DNA of 64,000 nt from Chromatiales bacterium (ex Bugula neritina AB1). Lineage in GTDB: Bacteria > Pseudomonadota > Gammaproteobacteria > Granulosicoccales > Granulosicoccaceae. The DNA is taken from contig MDLA01000133.1 in assembly GCA_001730015.1 (NCBI GenBank), positions 24,125-88,124 of the forward strand, in the 5' to 3' direction. Numbering within the stretch: position 1 is the stretch's first letter; each line of letters starts with the position of its first letter. Shown piece after piece: positions 36,210 through 44,509 of the stretch. The notes beneath the pieces were generated by a model. It did no database searches and was not told the origin of the DNA. It saw only the letters and a program-made list of their open reading frames with translations. Both the position numbers and the translations under genes were made by a program.

Positions 36210-37244
36210 CTAGGCCGGGAGCTCATGTATGTTGTGACTTGGCCATACAGGAGGTGAGCTTAGCGTTTTGGCCGGGGCTGTTTTAACGTCAATGCCGTAT
36301 TCACGGCACATAGCGGTGAGCCCGGTTTTCAGATCTGTATTCATGCGCCAGCCCAGTCGCATTATCGCACTTACATCGGGTTCACGGCCGCCATGATCTT
36401 CAATAAAGTGTTCTTTGTATTGCACCGGTAGTTCGCGACCGACAATTTGCGAGAGTGTTTTTACCAGCTGATTAATGGACATTCTTTTGTTGCTGCCAAC
36501 GTTATAAGGTGTAGCGTTTTCCCCTTTGTCCATCACAATTTCTAACCCGTTCAGTAGATCAGACACATGAAGATGAGTCCGGGTCTGTTCGCCGTTGCCA
36601 AAGATTGTCAGCGGTTTTTTGGCTATTACTTTTGCCAGCGAATTGGGTATTATCCGGGTATCGGATCTTGACATATTCGGGCCGTATGAGTTGAATATGC
36701 GCACGAATTTGGCATTCACTTTATATTTTTGCGCATAAAGTTTAACCAAAGTTTCTCCGAAGCGTTTGCCTTCCTCGTAAGTGGACCGCTCTCCAACCGG
36801 ATCTACGTTTCCGAAGTAGTCCTCTCGCTGTGGAAATACTTCCGGGTCGCCATATACTTCCGCACTACTGGCGTATACGAGTGATGCTTTGTGTTGTTGT
36901 GCTACTCTCAGTACATTCTCGGTACCCTGCGAGCAGGTTCTTAGCATCTCTTCACCGTATACTGAAATATTCGGGACTCCGGTCGGGCAAGCGAAGTGAT
37001 AAATTTCATCGTACTGTTCTTTTAGTACGCGATGGAGGTCGTCCTGATTGTTGATGTCTATCTGATCGAAATGAAACCCCGGGTGCTTGTTTAACCTCTG
37101 TATATTGCTTTGCGAGCCCGTGATAAAATTGTCAATCCCGTGAACGTTGTGACCTAATTCAAGTTGTCGCTCGGACATTGAACTACCTACGAAGCCGGCT
37201 GCGCCGGTAACCATAATTCTTTTTACTTTTTCTGTCTTGTCCAT
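36210..37244 (-). CDS. NAD-dependent sugar epimerase/decarboxylase, UXS-like
   Basis: 344 residues from the ATG at 37244, with GGAGA four bases before it; the ORF extends further but without a site. Extended SDR with NAD motif TGAAGFVGS (residues 13-21) and active site YEEGKR, where Tyr and Lys are catalytic. The unusual YxEGK form and GFHFDQIDINN region match UDP-glucuronate decarboxylases (UDP-xylose synthases) better than simple epimerases. It would supply UDP-pentose or another sugar nucleotide to the surface glycan genes. A terminator follows the gene. Confidence 0.88.
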   Translation of the reverse strand: MDKTEKVKRIMVTGAAGFVGSSMSERQLELGHNVHGIDNFITGSQSNIQRLNKHPGFHFDQIDINNQDDLHRVLKEQYDEIYHFACPTGVPNISVYGEEMLRTCSQGTENVLRVAQQHKASLVYASSAEVYGDPEVFPQREDYFGNVDPVGERSTYEEGKRFGETLVKLYAQKYKVNAKFVRIFNSYGPNMSRSDTRIIPNSLAKVIAKKPLTIFGNGEQTRTHLHVSDLLNGLEIVMDKGENATPYNVGSNKRMSINQLVKTLSQIVGRELPVQYKEHFIEDHGGREPDVSAIMRLGWRMNTDLKTGLTAMCREYGIDVKTAPAKTLSSPPVWPSHNIHELPA

Positions 37245-37887
37245 GTTGTCTCCGTACATGCTGCTGAATCTGCTGCTGAAGTGATGGAAGATATTCTTTT
37301 TATATTTCTTCCACACAGCAATTCTATAAGTGGTACGGATCGATGTGTTATGACCAGACAGTATTACTCAGCCCCGAGTGATTGATTTGGTTCCTATGTG
37401 AGCATCCAGTGGCAATTATCCGGGATCTGTCTGAACATGGCAATTTGTTTATCTTTTGTGGATGATGTGTCTCGCTCCTGTCAGCTCTGCTGGTGCAAAG
37501 TTTACAGATCAACGACACGATCATACGGCAGCACCTTGCAGACTACAAATCGAGGGTGGGGTGAAGGGTTGTGTGTTTGACTTGAGAGTCGCCGTAGTGG
37601 TGTCAAAGCATTAGTTGTAAGTAGTGCCGAGATTGCAGGAACGTGGCAGACGACTTCCCCGTTTGAGCTCGACAAGGTTGTTGAGCCTTCTTTACTGCGC
37701 ACATCTGACTGATGTCTTTGTGTGCTATTCACAGCGGTCAACCTATTACCGGCCACATGTGGTTATTTAGAAGTGTTGTCCAACTACATGTTGCAGATGT
37801 TACTCATAAGGCTGAAAAGCTGATCTGTTGTCCGGTAGGTGTATGGAATAAGAAATATATTCAATCGATTGCAGCAGTCAACAGAAT
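37245..37887. other. 643-bp gene-free region
   Basis: Between the UXS-like gene start and the end of the SGNH gene, both on the minus strand. Open frames here (37502-37756 minus, 37398-37580 plus) lack start signals. CCACATGTGG (37760-37769) also occurs in repeat A copy 4 (63974-63983), but the surrounding bases do not align well enough to call a fifth copy. The promoter of the UXS-like gene should be at the left end. Confidence 0.4.
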
Positions 37888-39066
37888 TCAGTCTTCTACG
37901 GATACTTGATGAGGAGGACTTACCGCTTCGTTTCCCTCGCCTTTGTAAGCTAGCAACGATTTTGAAATAATCGCGTCGGAGGCTACCTGTGCGACGACTC
38001 GATTACCCTCGATGCTCATATGGAGGTGGCCGGTTTGATAGTAGTATTTCTCCTGCGCGTTTTCGGGGTGAGTGAATACGGCCATTGGAGATACCAAATT
38101 GAAATTTGCTGCCAGGTTGTAGTCTTTCATTTCGAGATCGAGTACAGAGTAGTAGTTCGGCGGATCAAAGCCGTTTGGAATATCGATCAATAAAAATTCC
38201 GCGTTGTTATTCGTGCTGAGCTGCTTTCCCTTTTCAAGCAAGGCAAAAAGCAGATCTTCCGGAGTGTTGCGGGGCTCGGGTTCGGAATCGTGCCCCTGGC
38301 TTGAGTCTGAAGGACTGGACAGATAGTTCTTAATGTTGTTTTTTGCCAGCAGAAGCTGTTTGACCGTTTTACCCGCGTGCTCACGGATTACGCTGTAGAG
38401 TTGGCTGTGCTCGATTAACCATTTATAAATCCCGTATTGCATCAGTTTGTCTCGTACTGCAATTGCGGGCAGGTAGTTATTGCCCGTTCTTGTAAGCGTT
38501 CCGTCTTCGAGTGAAAACAGATTGGAAATAACATTCTCTCGCAGATCGGTTTGATGTAATTCGAAGATGACCAGGTCCGGATCAAAAGGCAGTACTCGCG
38601 ATTCCATTGAAACAACATATTCTGCCGTTCCAAATCCACTGACAGAAAAATTCAGAACTTCACAGGGTTGGCCTGCCTCCCTCAAGTTCTCTTCCAGAAA
38701 ATGCGAGAAGCTGTGCTCTATATCGACTTCATAGCCCATAAAGAAGCTGTCGCCAAGAACTGCAATTCGACAAACACCGTCAGGTTTTTGCACCCTGAAA
38801 TCCCGGTCGGCCCGCAGCCCCTGACTATTCACGCGAATTTCTATATCAACTTCTCGGGAAGTCTGGCTGTAAACTGAATTGGGTATATTGCGGCGGATGC
38901 CATCGTCACCTCCAGTGACGTACCGTGGCATCAGGGCGACTCCGGCGAACAATCGCATGAATATCTCGCCGAACACTAAAATGTATATTGGCGAAAAAAG
39001 AATGATCAGCGCTATTTTTCCAGGTGAATGGAAGCGCCCGGTTGAGTTGTTTTTAAATATGTCCAC
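37888..39066 (-). CDS. SGNH/GDSL-type membrane-anchored hydrolase, acetyltransferase partner
   Basis: 392 residues from GTG. A single N-terminal helix (residues about 18-45) anchors it in the membrane; the rest faces the periplasm. SGNH motifs: IAVLGDSFFMGYEV with the nucleophile Ser, a conserved NFSVSGFGTAEYV block, and C-terminal HLHMSIEGNRVVA where the catalytic His usually sits. Its start is 2 bp beyond the MBOAT stop on the same strand, the usual arrangement of an O-acetyltransferase pair such as AlgI/AlgJ. It probably transfers or removes acetyl groups from the exported glycan. Confidence 0.85.
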   Translation of the reverse strand: MDIFKNNSTGRFHSPGKIALIILFSPIYILVFGEIFMRLFAGVALMPRYVTGGDDGIRRNIPNSVYSQTSREVDIEIRVNSQGLRADRDFRVQKPDGVCRIAVLGDSFFMGYEVDIEHSFSHFLEENLREAGQPCEVLNFSVSGFGTAEYVVSMESRVLPFDPDLVIFELHQTDLRENVISNLFSLEDGTLTRTGNNYLPAIAVRDKLMQYGIYKWLIEHSQLYSVIREHAGKTVKQLLLAKNNIKNYLSSPSDSSQGHDSEPEPRNTPEDLLFALLEKGKQLSTNNNAEFLLIDIPNGFDPPNYYSVLDLEMKDYNLAANFNLVSPMAVFTHPENAQEKYYYQTGHLHMSIEGNRVVAQVASDAIISKSLLAYKGEGNEAVSPPHQVSVED

Positions 39067-39068
39067 AA

Positions 39069-40649
39069 TCAGAAATCAAAGTAAATAAATTCAACTTCGC
39101 CCTGGTACGTCAAAGCGACGATAGAAAACAATACAAAAAGGTACATGTTGTAACGAAGGAAAGGGGTTACATCTGACTGGAACTCGAGCTTTTTGTAATG
39201 TGCCTGCAGAATTTGAACAATGATCAGCGGAACAATGAATTTGAGCACGGTGCTTATTGAGCCAATGTCGCCGATTGCGCGCATAGCAAACAGCCCGTCA
39301 AAATAGGTACTGAGATTGTCGAGCCCGTTAGCGCGAAATATCAACCAGCCAATCATGGTAAGAAAAAAGAATATACCCATTGTGATGGCGCTGCGTGTCA
39401 GCTCAAATACGGGTGCAAGTGGCTTGGCCAGCCATTGATCAATGTGTGCTATACGGTACACCACCAGCACAGAGCCCTGATAAGCGCCCCACAATACGAA
39501 TGTCCAGGCGGCGCCGTGCCACAGACCGCCCAGCAGCATGGTGAGAAACAGATTGCGGTAGGTAAGCAGCCCGCCACCGCGATTACCACCCAGGCCGATA
39601 TAAAGATAATCGCGCAGCCAGCTGGAGAGACTGATATGCCAGCCGCGCCAGAACTCAGAGGGAGTTCTGGAAAAATAGGGCAGGCGGAAGTTAACCATTA
39701 AATCAAAACCCATGATTCGGGCTATACCGCGAGCCATATCGCTGTAGCCTGAAAAATCACAGTAGATTTGAAAAGTAAACGCGAGCAGGCCGAGCCATAG
39801 TCCTCCGGAGCTCATGGCGTCCGGGTTCGCAAAAGCGTCGTTGGCAATAATCGACAGGTTATCTGCGATTACGGCCTTTTTATACATACCCCAGGCAAAA
39901 AGTATCATGCCGGAGGTAATGCGATCAAAGGTGATTTCACGACGCTTAAAAAACTGCGGTAGTAAATTCCGCGCTCTTTCGATGGGGCCTGCAACAAGCT
40001 GAGGAAAAAAGGCAATATAGGCTGCCAGCTCCATTAGCTTTTCAGTTGGTTCCATGCGATCGCGATAGATGTCTATCGTGTAGCTCAGAGTCTGGAACGT
40101 GTAGAAACTAATGCCGACAGGCAATGCGATCGAAAGGGTTACCCAAGTCAGTTCAAGGCCCGCACCGCCGGCGAGAGTTGCGAGTGAGTCTGCAAAAAAA
40201 TTGAAGTATTTGAAAATAGCCAGCAAGCCGAGATTGACGATCAGGCTGATGATCATCCAGAATTTTCGACGGGATTTTACTTGCAGAGTTGATGCGTATC
40301 TAAGCGCCGCTGCACCGCAGATCACAAAGAGAACAACAGCGGCGAAAAAATGCCAGGACGATGAAAAAGTGTATCCGAGTGCGACAGCGCATCCTGTTAG
40401 TAGAAATGCGGCAGTTTTCAACGCGGTTTTGCGCGTAATCTGTCTGCCGGCAGCACCTAATCCGGCAATGTAATCAGTTGCCGTCGATGCCATGATCAGC
40501 ACCAGAAAGCGCTCATCCCAGGCGGCATAGAATACATAGCTTCCAATCAAAACCAGAAGATTTTGAACCGTGAGTAACTTGTGTGTTGCAAAATACAGCG
40601 CGATGAAAATCGCAAAAAATATAAAAAATGTACTCGTGTGGAAAAGCAC
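39069..40649 (-). CDS. MBOAT family O-acyltransferase, AlgI-like
   Basis: 526 residues from a GTG at 40649 giving the typical LFHTSTFFIFFAIF start; the frame continues upstream to 40805 but the extra residues are polar and not family-like. Multi-pass membrane protein with the MBOAT active-site region: FWRGWHISLSSWLRDYLYIGLGG and, further on, LWHGAAWTFVLWGAYQG with the conserved His. PIERARNLLPQF and FQIYCDFSGYSDMARG are also diagnostic. It moves acyl groups across the inner membrane to a polysaccharide or similar target. It forms a tight pair with the SGNH gene. Confidence 0.94.
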   Translation of the reverse strand: MLFHTSTFFIFFAIFIALYFATHKLLTVQNLLVLIGSYVFYAAWDERFLVLIMASTATDYIAGLGAAGRQITRKTALKTAAFLLTGCAVALGYTFSSSWHFFAAVVLFVICGAAALRYASTLQVKSRRKFWMIISLIVNLGLLAIFKYFNFFADSLATLAGGAGLELTWVTLSIALPVGISFYTFQTLSYTIDIYRDRMEPTEKLMELAAYIAFFPQLVAGPIERARNLLPQFFKRREITFDRITSGMILFAWGMYKKAVIADNLSIIANDAFANPDAMSSGGLWLGLLAFTFQIYCDFSGYSDMARGIARIMGFDLMVNFRLPYFSRTPSEFWRGWHISLSSWLRDYLYIGLGGNRGGGLLTYRNLFLTMLLGGLWHGAAWTFVLWGAYQGSVLVVYRIAHIDQWLAKPLAPVFELTRSAITMGIFFFLTMIGWLIFRANGLDNLSTYFDGLFAMRAIGDIGSISTVLKFIVPLIIVQILQAHYKKLEFQSDVTPFLRYNMYLFVLFSIVALTYQGEVEFIYFDF

Positions 40650-40970
40650 GTCGGGTGTTACCTTATTAAATTGGGTGTGAGTACCACGCGGATTGACGCG
40701 AATATCCTGATGTATCAGCATAATTGGCGCCAGCCGGTCATGCTTTGTGCGGATATTGCCAATTCGTCGCGGTCGTGCAATAACCGCACGCCGAATCAGG
40801 CGCACAGGATAACAAGCAGATGAGTTAAATCCGGTGACTTTCCGGCAAGTGCTGATCAGTGATGACTGCAGATGGGCTGATGCTGAGTCGCGCGGGGTAC
40901 TGAATTAAGCATAAAGTCAGGGGCTTATGAGATACTTGGCTCTATCTGCACATTCATGGGGTGAATTTTT
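40650..40970. promoter_or_regulatory. Divergent intergenic region before MBOAT and M48 genes
   Basis: 321 bp between divergent genes. The left half is an open frame extension of the MBOAT gene without coding likelihood. GGGGTG stands before the M48 ATG. No clear operator or terminator seen. Confidence 0.4.
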
Positions 40971-42509
40971 ATGAGAATACGGCATCTGGCTGTGCTGGTC
41001 GCGGCTGTCTGGATTTCAGGTTGCGCTACGAATCCCGTAACCGGCAAAAAAGAACTGAGTATTGTCAGCGAAAAGCAGGAACTGGAAATAGGGCAGCAGC
41101 AGTATAGTCCCAGCCGGCAATCACAGGGTGGTGATTACGTTGCTGATCCGCACGTGCAGGCTTACGTTAACAAGGTTGGCCAGAGGCTGGCAGCTGTCAG
41201 CGATCGAAAGCTGCCGTATGAGTTCCATGTTCTTAACTCTGATGTGCCGAATGCATGGGCACTGCCGGGCGGTAAAATCGCAATAAACCGTGGTTTATTG
41301 ATCGAAATGCAGAGCGAAGCAGAGCTTGCCGCGGTACTGGGGCATGAAATTGTTCATGCGGCAGCCAAGCACGGGGCCCGAAGTATTACTCGCGGTACCT
41401 TGTTGCAGGGAGGTCTGGTTGCCACGGCGATCGCGACAGCCGGCACCGACTATTCCGATATCGCACAGATGGGCGCTAATGTTGGGGCCCAGCTAATTAA
41501 TACCCGCTATGGCCGGGATGCGGAACGGGAGTCTGATCGCTATGGCATCGAGTACATGGCTCGAGCCGGGTACGATCCGCAAGGCGCTGTCGATTTGCAG
41601 CAAACGTTTCTTAATTTGTCTGGTAGTAAGAAGCAGGATTTTATTTCCGGACTGTTTGCCAGTCATCCACCGTCTGCTGAACGGCTCGCCAATAATCGAA
41701 AAATCGCCGCTTCGATGGAGCCGGGCGGGGAAATCGGGCGCGAGAGATATGAGCAGAATATTGCTCATTTGCGCAAGGTACAACCTGCTTACGACGCCTA
41801 TAAAGAGGCAAAAAAAGCAGCTAAAGATAAAAACTATAGTCGTGCCCGAGCTCTGGCGCGAAAAGCCATCTCTATTGAACCTCGCGAGGGACATTTTCAC
41901 TCGTTTCTAGGAGATCTGGAATTTACCGATGGCAATTTTCCGACTGCAGGTCGGCATTACCGTGATGCGATTAGCCGCAACGACCAATTTTATTATTATC
42001 ATTTACAGTACGGTCTGGTGAGTGAGAAAACGCGAGATTTCGCGGAGGCTGAAACAGCGCTGGCTCGCAGCGTTGAGTTACTGCCGACCGCAAACGCACA
42101 CAACGCGTTAGGAAATATTGCGAGGGCAACGGGCAGTATGGAGCAAGCGGTTGCTCAGTATGCCAAAGCGGCTAAACATAACAGCCCGGCTGGCAAGGAA
42201 GCACTAGGTTCGCTGGTTGATATTGATTTGCCTGCCAACCCCGGCAAGTACATCGCTACTCGGCCGAAAATTCAAAAAAACGGTGCGTTGCAAGTGGTGA
42301 TGCAAAACAAAACGCCACGTAATCTGGGGAAAATAACCTTAAAGGTTATTTACCCGGGTAACAACGGCCGGATGCGGGAGTTCAGTCGCCAGCTCTCCGG
42401 TGTGCTGGATGCGGGGAAGTCTGATGTACTCGACTTGCCCCTGCGTATTAATCCGGATTTTGCAAGAAATGTTCGCGTTGAGATCGTACGGGCCAGTGTT
42501 ATGCGGTAG
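40971..42509 (+). CDS. M48-family metalloprotease lipoprotein with TPR domain, BepA-like
   Basis: 512 residues. Lipobox ISGC with acylated Cys18, so probably outer membrane-anchored in the periplasm. Zinc metalloprotease domain with HEIVHAAAKHG (HExxH, about residues 125-129) and the glutamate ligand in AERESDRYGIEYM. From about residue 270, helical TPR repeats (RALARKAISIEPREGHFHSFLGDLEF) followed by a beta-rich tail. This is the BepA/YfgC architecture, which helps assemble and police outer membrane proteins. The convergent small gene follows after 24 bp. Confidence 0.93.
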   Translation: MRIRHLAVLVAAVWISGCATNPVTGKKELSIVSEKQELEIGQQQYSPSRQSQGGDYVADPHVQAYVNKVGQRLAAVSDRKLPYEFHVLNSDVPNAWALPGGKIAINRGLLIEMQSEAELAAVLGHEIVHAAAKHGARSITRGTLLQGGLVATAIATAGTDYSDIAQMGANVGAQLINTRYGRDAERESDRYGIEYMARAGYDPQGAVDLQQTFLNLSGSKKQDFISGLFASHPPSAERLANNRKIAASMEPGGEIGRERYEQNIAHLRKVQPAYDAYKEAKKAAKDKNYSRARALARKAISIEPREGHFHSFLGDLEFTDGNFPTAGRHYRDAISRNDQFYYYHLQYGLVSEKTRDFAEAETALARSVELLPTANAHNALGNIARATGSMEQAVAQYAKAAKHNSPAGKEALGSLVDIDLPANPGKYIATRPKIQKNGALQVVMQNKTPRNLGKITLKVIYPGNNGRMREFSRQLSGVLDAGKSDVLDLPLRINPDFARNVRVEIVRASVMR

Positions 42510-42533
42510 GAACTCCCCGGAAAAGCAAGTAGC

Positions 42534-42812
42534 CTACCGGGATTTGCGCGGAGTGCGTAATATCGTTGACATATTTATACCCACGAGTAAAAAGAGAATG
42601 ACAATTACAGACAGCCCGCCGATGGTATATAAATCGTGGTTGTTTCCAGGGACCTTCGTCGCCTGAATCGCCACATAAAACGATGCAGCAATAACCAGGC
42701 TGCTCGTCACCAGGGTTATTACGCCGGAAAGCAAGGATTTCCGGCGACTGGATACCCAGAGGAAGGCAGCAATAAAAACGGTCAGAAAAAGCGTAATCGC
42801 AATTTTTTCCAT
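42534..42812 (-). CDS. Small membrane protein, unknown
   Basis: 92 residues from the ATG at 42812, preceded by AAGGGG eight bases before it. Three hydrophobic helices (about residues 1-20, 29-50 and 62-82) with a basic turn RRKSLL and a basic C-terminus RTPRKSR, so the tail is likely cytoplasmic. No family recognised. It is convergent with the M48 gene and divergent from the FKBP gene 149 bp away. Confidence 0.7.
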   Translation of the reverse strand: MEKIAITLFLTVFIAAFLWVSSRRKSLLSGVITLVTSSLVIAASFYVAIQATKVPGNNHDLYTIGGLSVIVILFLLVGINMSTILRTPRKSR

Positions 42813-42961
42813 GGCACAGCCCCTTAATACCAGCAGTGATCTCAAGGCCAGTGTATTTCCAGGATGGATATTTCGCAAGATGGGGTAAACTGGATGGGCC
42901 GCTTCGTGGCTATGTTGAGGCCCGATTGGTACACCAATGATCTGCCGAGCTAGAGTTCACC

Positions 42962-43444
42962 ATGAATATTGAAAACAATAAGGTTGTGTCGTTTCATTAT
43001 CAGTTGAGAGAGATTGACGGGGATTATACGGAAGATTCCAGCGGCGGCAGTCCCATGTTGTATCTGCACGGCCATCGGGGAATATTGCCGGGACTGGAAG
43101 ATGCCATGCTTGGCCGAAGCGCGGGTGATAAGTTCAGTGTTTCGCTGGGTCCGGAGACAGCCTACGGACCTCGAAATGACGCCGCTATTCAACGCGTACC
43201 GCTGAAGCACCTGATTGATCATCCGAAGCCGAAGTCCGGGGATATCGTTACAGTTAATACCCGTAACGGAAAGGTAAAGGCAACAGTTTTGAAGGTTGGT
43301 CGATTCAATATCGATATCGATACAAACCACCCGTTAGCGGGCAAAAGCCTTGAGTTTAATGTGGAAATTCTCTCCGTGCGGGAGGCAACGATGGATGAGG
43401 TTGCACACCGACATGCCCATGGTCCTGGCGGGCACCAGCATTAA
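42962..43444 (+). CDS. FKBP-type peptidyl-prolyl isomerase, SlyD-like
   Basis: 160 residues. Catalyses cis-trans isomerisation at proline and acts as a chaperone. SlyD pattern: VVSFHYQLREIDGDYTEDS, PMLYLHGHRGILPGLEDAMLGR, AYGPRNDAAIQRVP and an inserted IF domain. The C-terminus is histidine-rich (VAHRHAHGPGGHQH) and could bind nickel or zinc as in E. coli SlyD, though shorter and without cysteines. It stands alone between a divergent small gene and the ABC transporter (268 bp). Confidence 0.93.
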   Translation: MNIENNKVVSFHYQLREIDGDYTEDSSGGSPMLYLHGHRGILPGLEDAMLGRSAGDKFSVSLGPETAYGPRNDAAIQRVPLKHLIDHPKPKSGDIVTVNTRNGKVKATVLKVGRFNIDIDTNHPLAGKSLEFNVEILSVREATMDEVAHRHAHGPGGHQH

Positions 43445-43711
43445 GCCGATCATGTTTTGCAGTTTGCGCTAATTGTTCATCAAACGTCATGCATGGATTT
43501 TTCAGCGTGACGCACGTACTCAATTTTCCCGCAGCGAGTTATAGTAACGCTGTTGAGTGTAAAAAGAGGTTCGGTAACCGTTGCCATTTGCACGTCGTTC
43601 CTGATTGAACTCATTGAAAATATTTACTTTCCAGTTCCACTCTTACCTGAAGCGAGTATGTAATCGCAATGGTATGGTGAAAGTGGCAAATCCAACAACG
43701 TGTGTCATTTT

Positions 43712-44509
43712 ATGAGTGATCTGGTCGCAGAATCTGTTGACATGACATTCAGAACACCGGCCGGTGAAGCGGTCCACGCTCTGAAAAATGTCAGTTTTAC
43801 CCTTAAAAAAGGCGAGCTGCTTTCGGTGCTAGGGCCCAGTGGCTGCGGTAAAACTACCCTCCTGAACATAATTGCGGGCTTTATCAGGCCAACCGGCGGC
43901 AGCATCAACCTTAACGGATTCGAAATTGACGGCCCCGGCGTTGAACGCGGGATGGTTTTTCAACAGGGGGCGCTCTTCGAGTGGCTCACCGTTGCTGAAA
44001 ACGTCAACTTTGGTTTGCGGATGAAAAAAAGCAATAAAGCCGAAACCGCCCGAAAAGTGGACGAATGGCTGGAAATTGTCGGCCTGCAGGGTTTCGGGCC
44101 GACACCAACGTATCAGTTGTCCGGTGGTATGCAACAGCGCGTCGCCCTGGCGAGATGCCTTATTAATGATCCGGACGTTATTCTGATGGATGAACCACTG
44201 GGAGCTCTGGACGCACTAACCCGTGAAAAAATGCAATCGCTGGTTCTGAAGATCTGGAAGGAGACTGGTAAAACGATCATGATCATCACCCATTCTGTGG
44301 AAGAGGCATTGCTGCTGGGTGAGCGTTTGTTTGTTATGGCTCCGCGCCCGGGACGGTTACATAAAGAGTATCGACTACCTTTTGCCGAGCTGGGGCTGAA
44401 AGAAGATCTGCGCGATATTAAAAATCACCCCGAATTCGTTAAAAATCGCGAAGAGATACTTTCCATGATCTGGAATATGGAAGAGGAAATCATGGGTAAG
44501 ACACTCTAA
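43712..44509 (+). CDS. ABC transporter ATP-binding protein, TauB/SsuB type
   Basis: 265 residues from the ATG at 43712 (a GTG at 43700 is an alternative; neither has a good ribosome binding site). Walker A GPSGCGKTT, signature LSGGMQQRVALARCL, Walker B DVILMDEPLGALD and switch His in IITHSVEEA. The close match is to ATPases of taurine, sulfonate, nitrate and similar importers. The stop TAA shares a base with the ATG of the permease gene (TAATGA), so translation is coupled. Confidence 0.94.
   Translation: MSDLVAESVDMTFRTPAGEAVHALKNVSFTLKKGELLSVLGPSGCGKTTLLNIIAGFIRPTGGSINLNGFEIDGPGVERGMVFQQGALFEWLTVAENVNFGLRMKKSNKAETARKVDEWLEIVGLQGFGPTPTYQLSGGMQQRVALARCLINDPDVILMDEPLGALDALTREKMQSLVLKIWKETGKTIMIITHSVEEALLLGERLFVMAPRPGRLHKEYRLPFAELGLKEDLRDIKNHPEFVKNREEILSMIWNMEEEIMGKTL

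Noticed and set aside
37700..37800. Possible fifth copy of repeat A
   Set aside because: Shares CCACATGTGG and TTTAG with copy 4, but the diagnostic GGGGCGTAGCGAGG block and the ends are absent.
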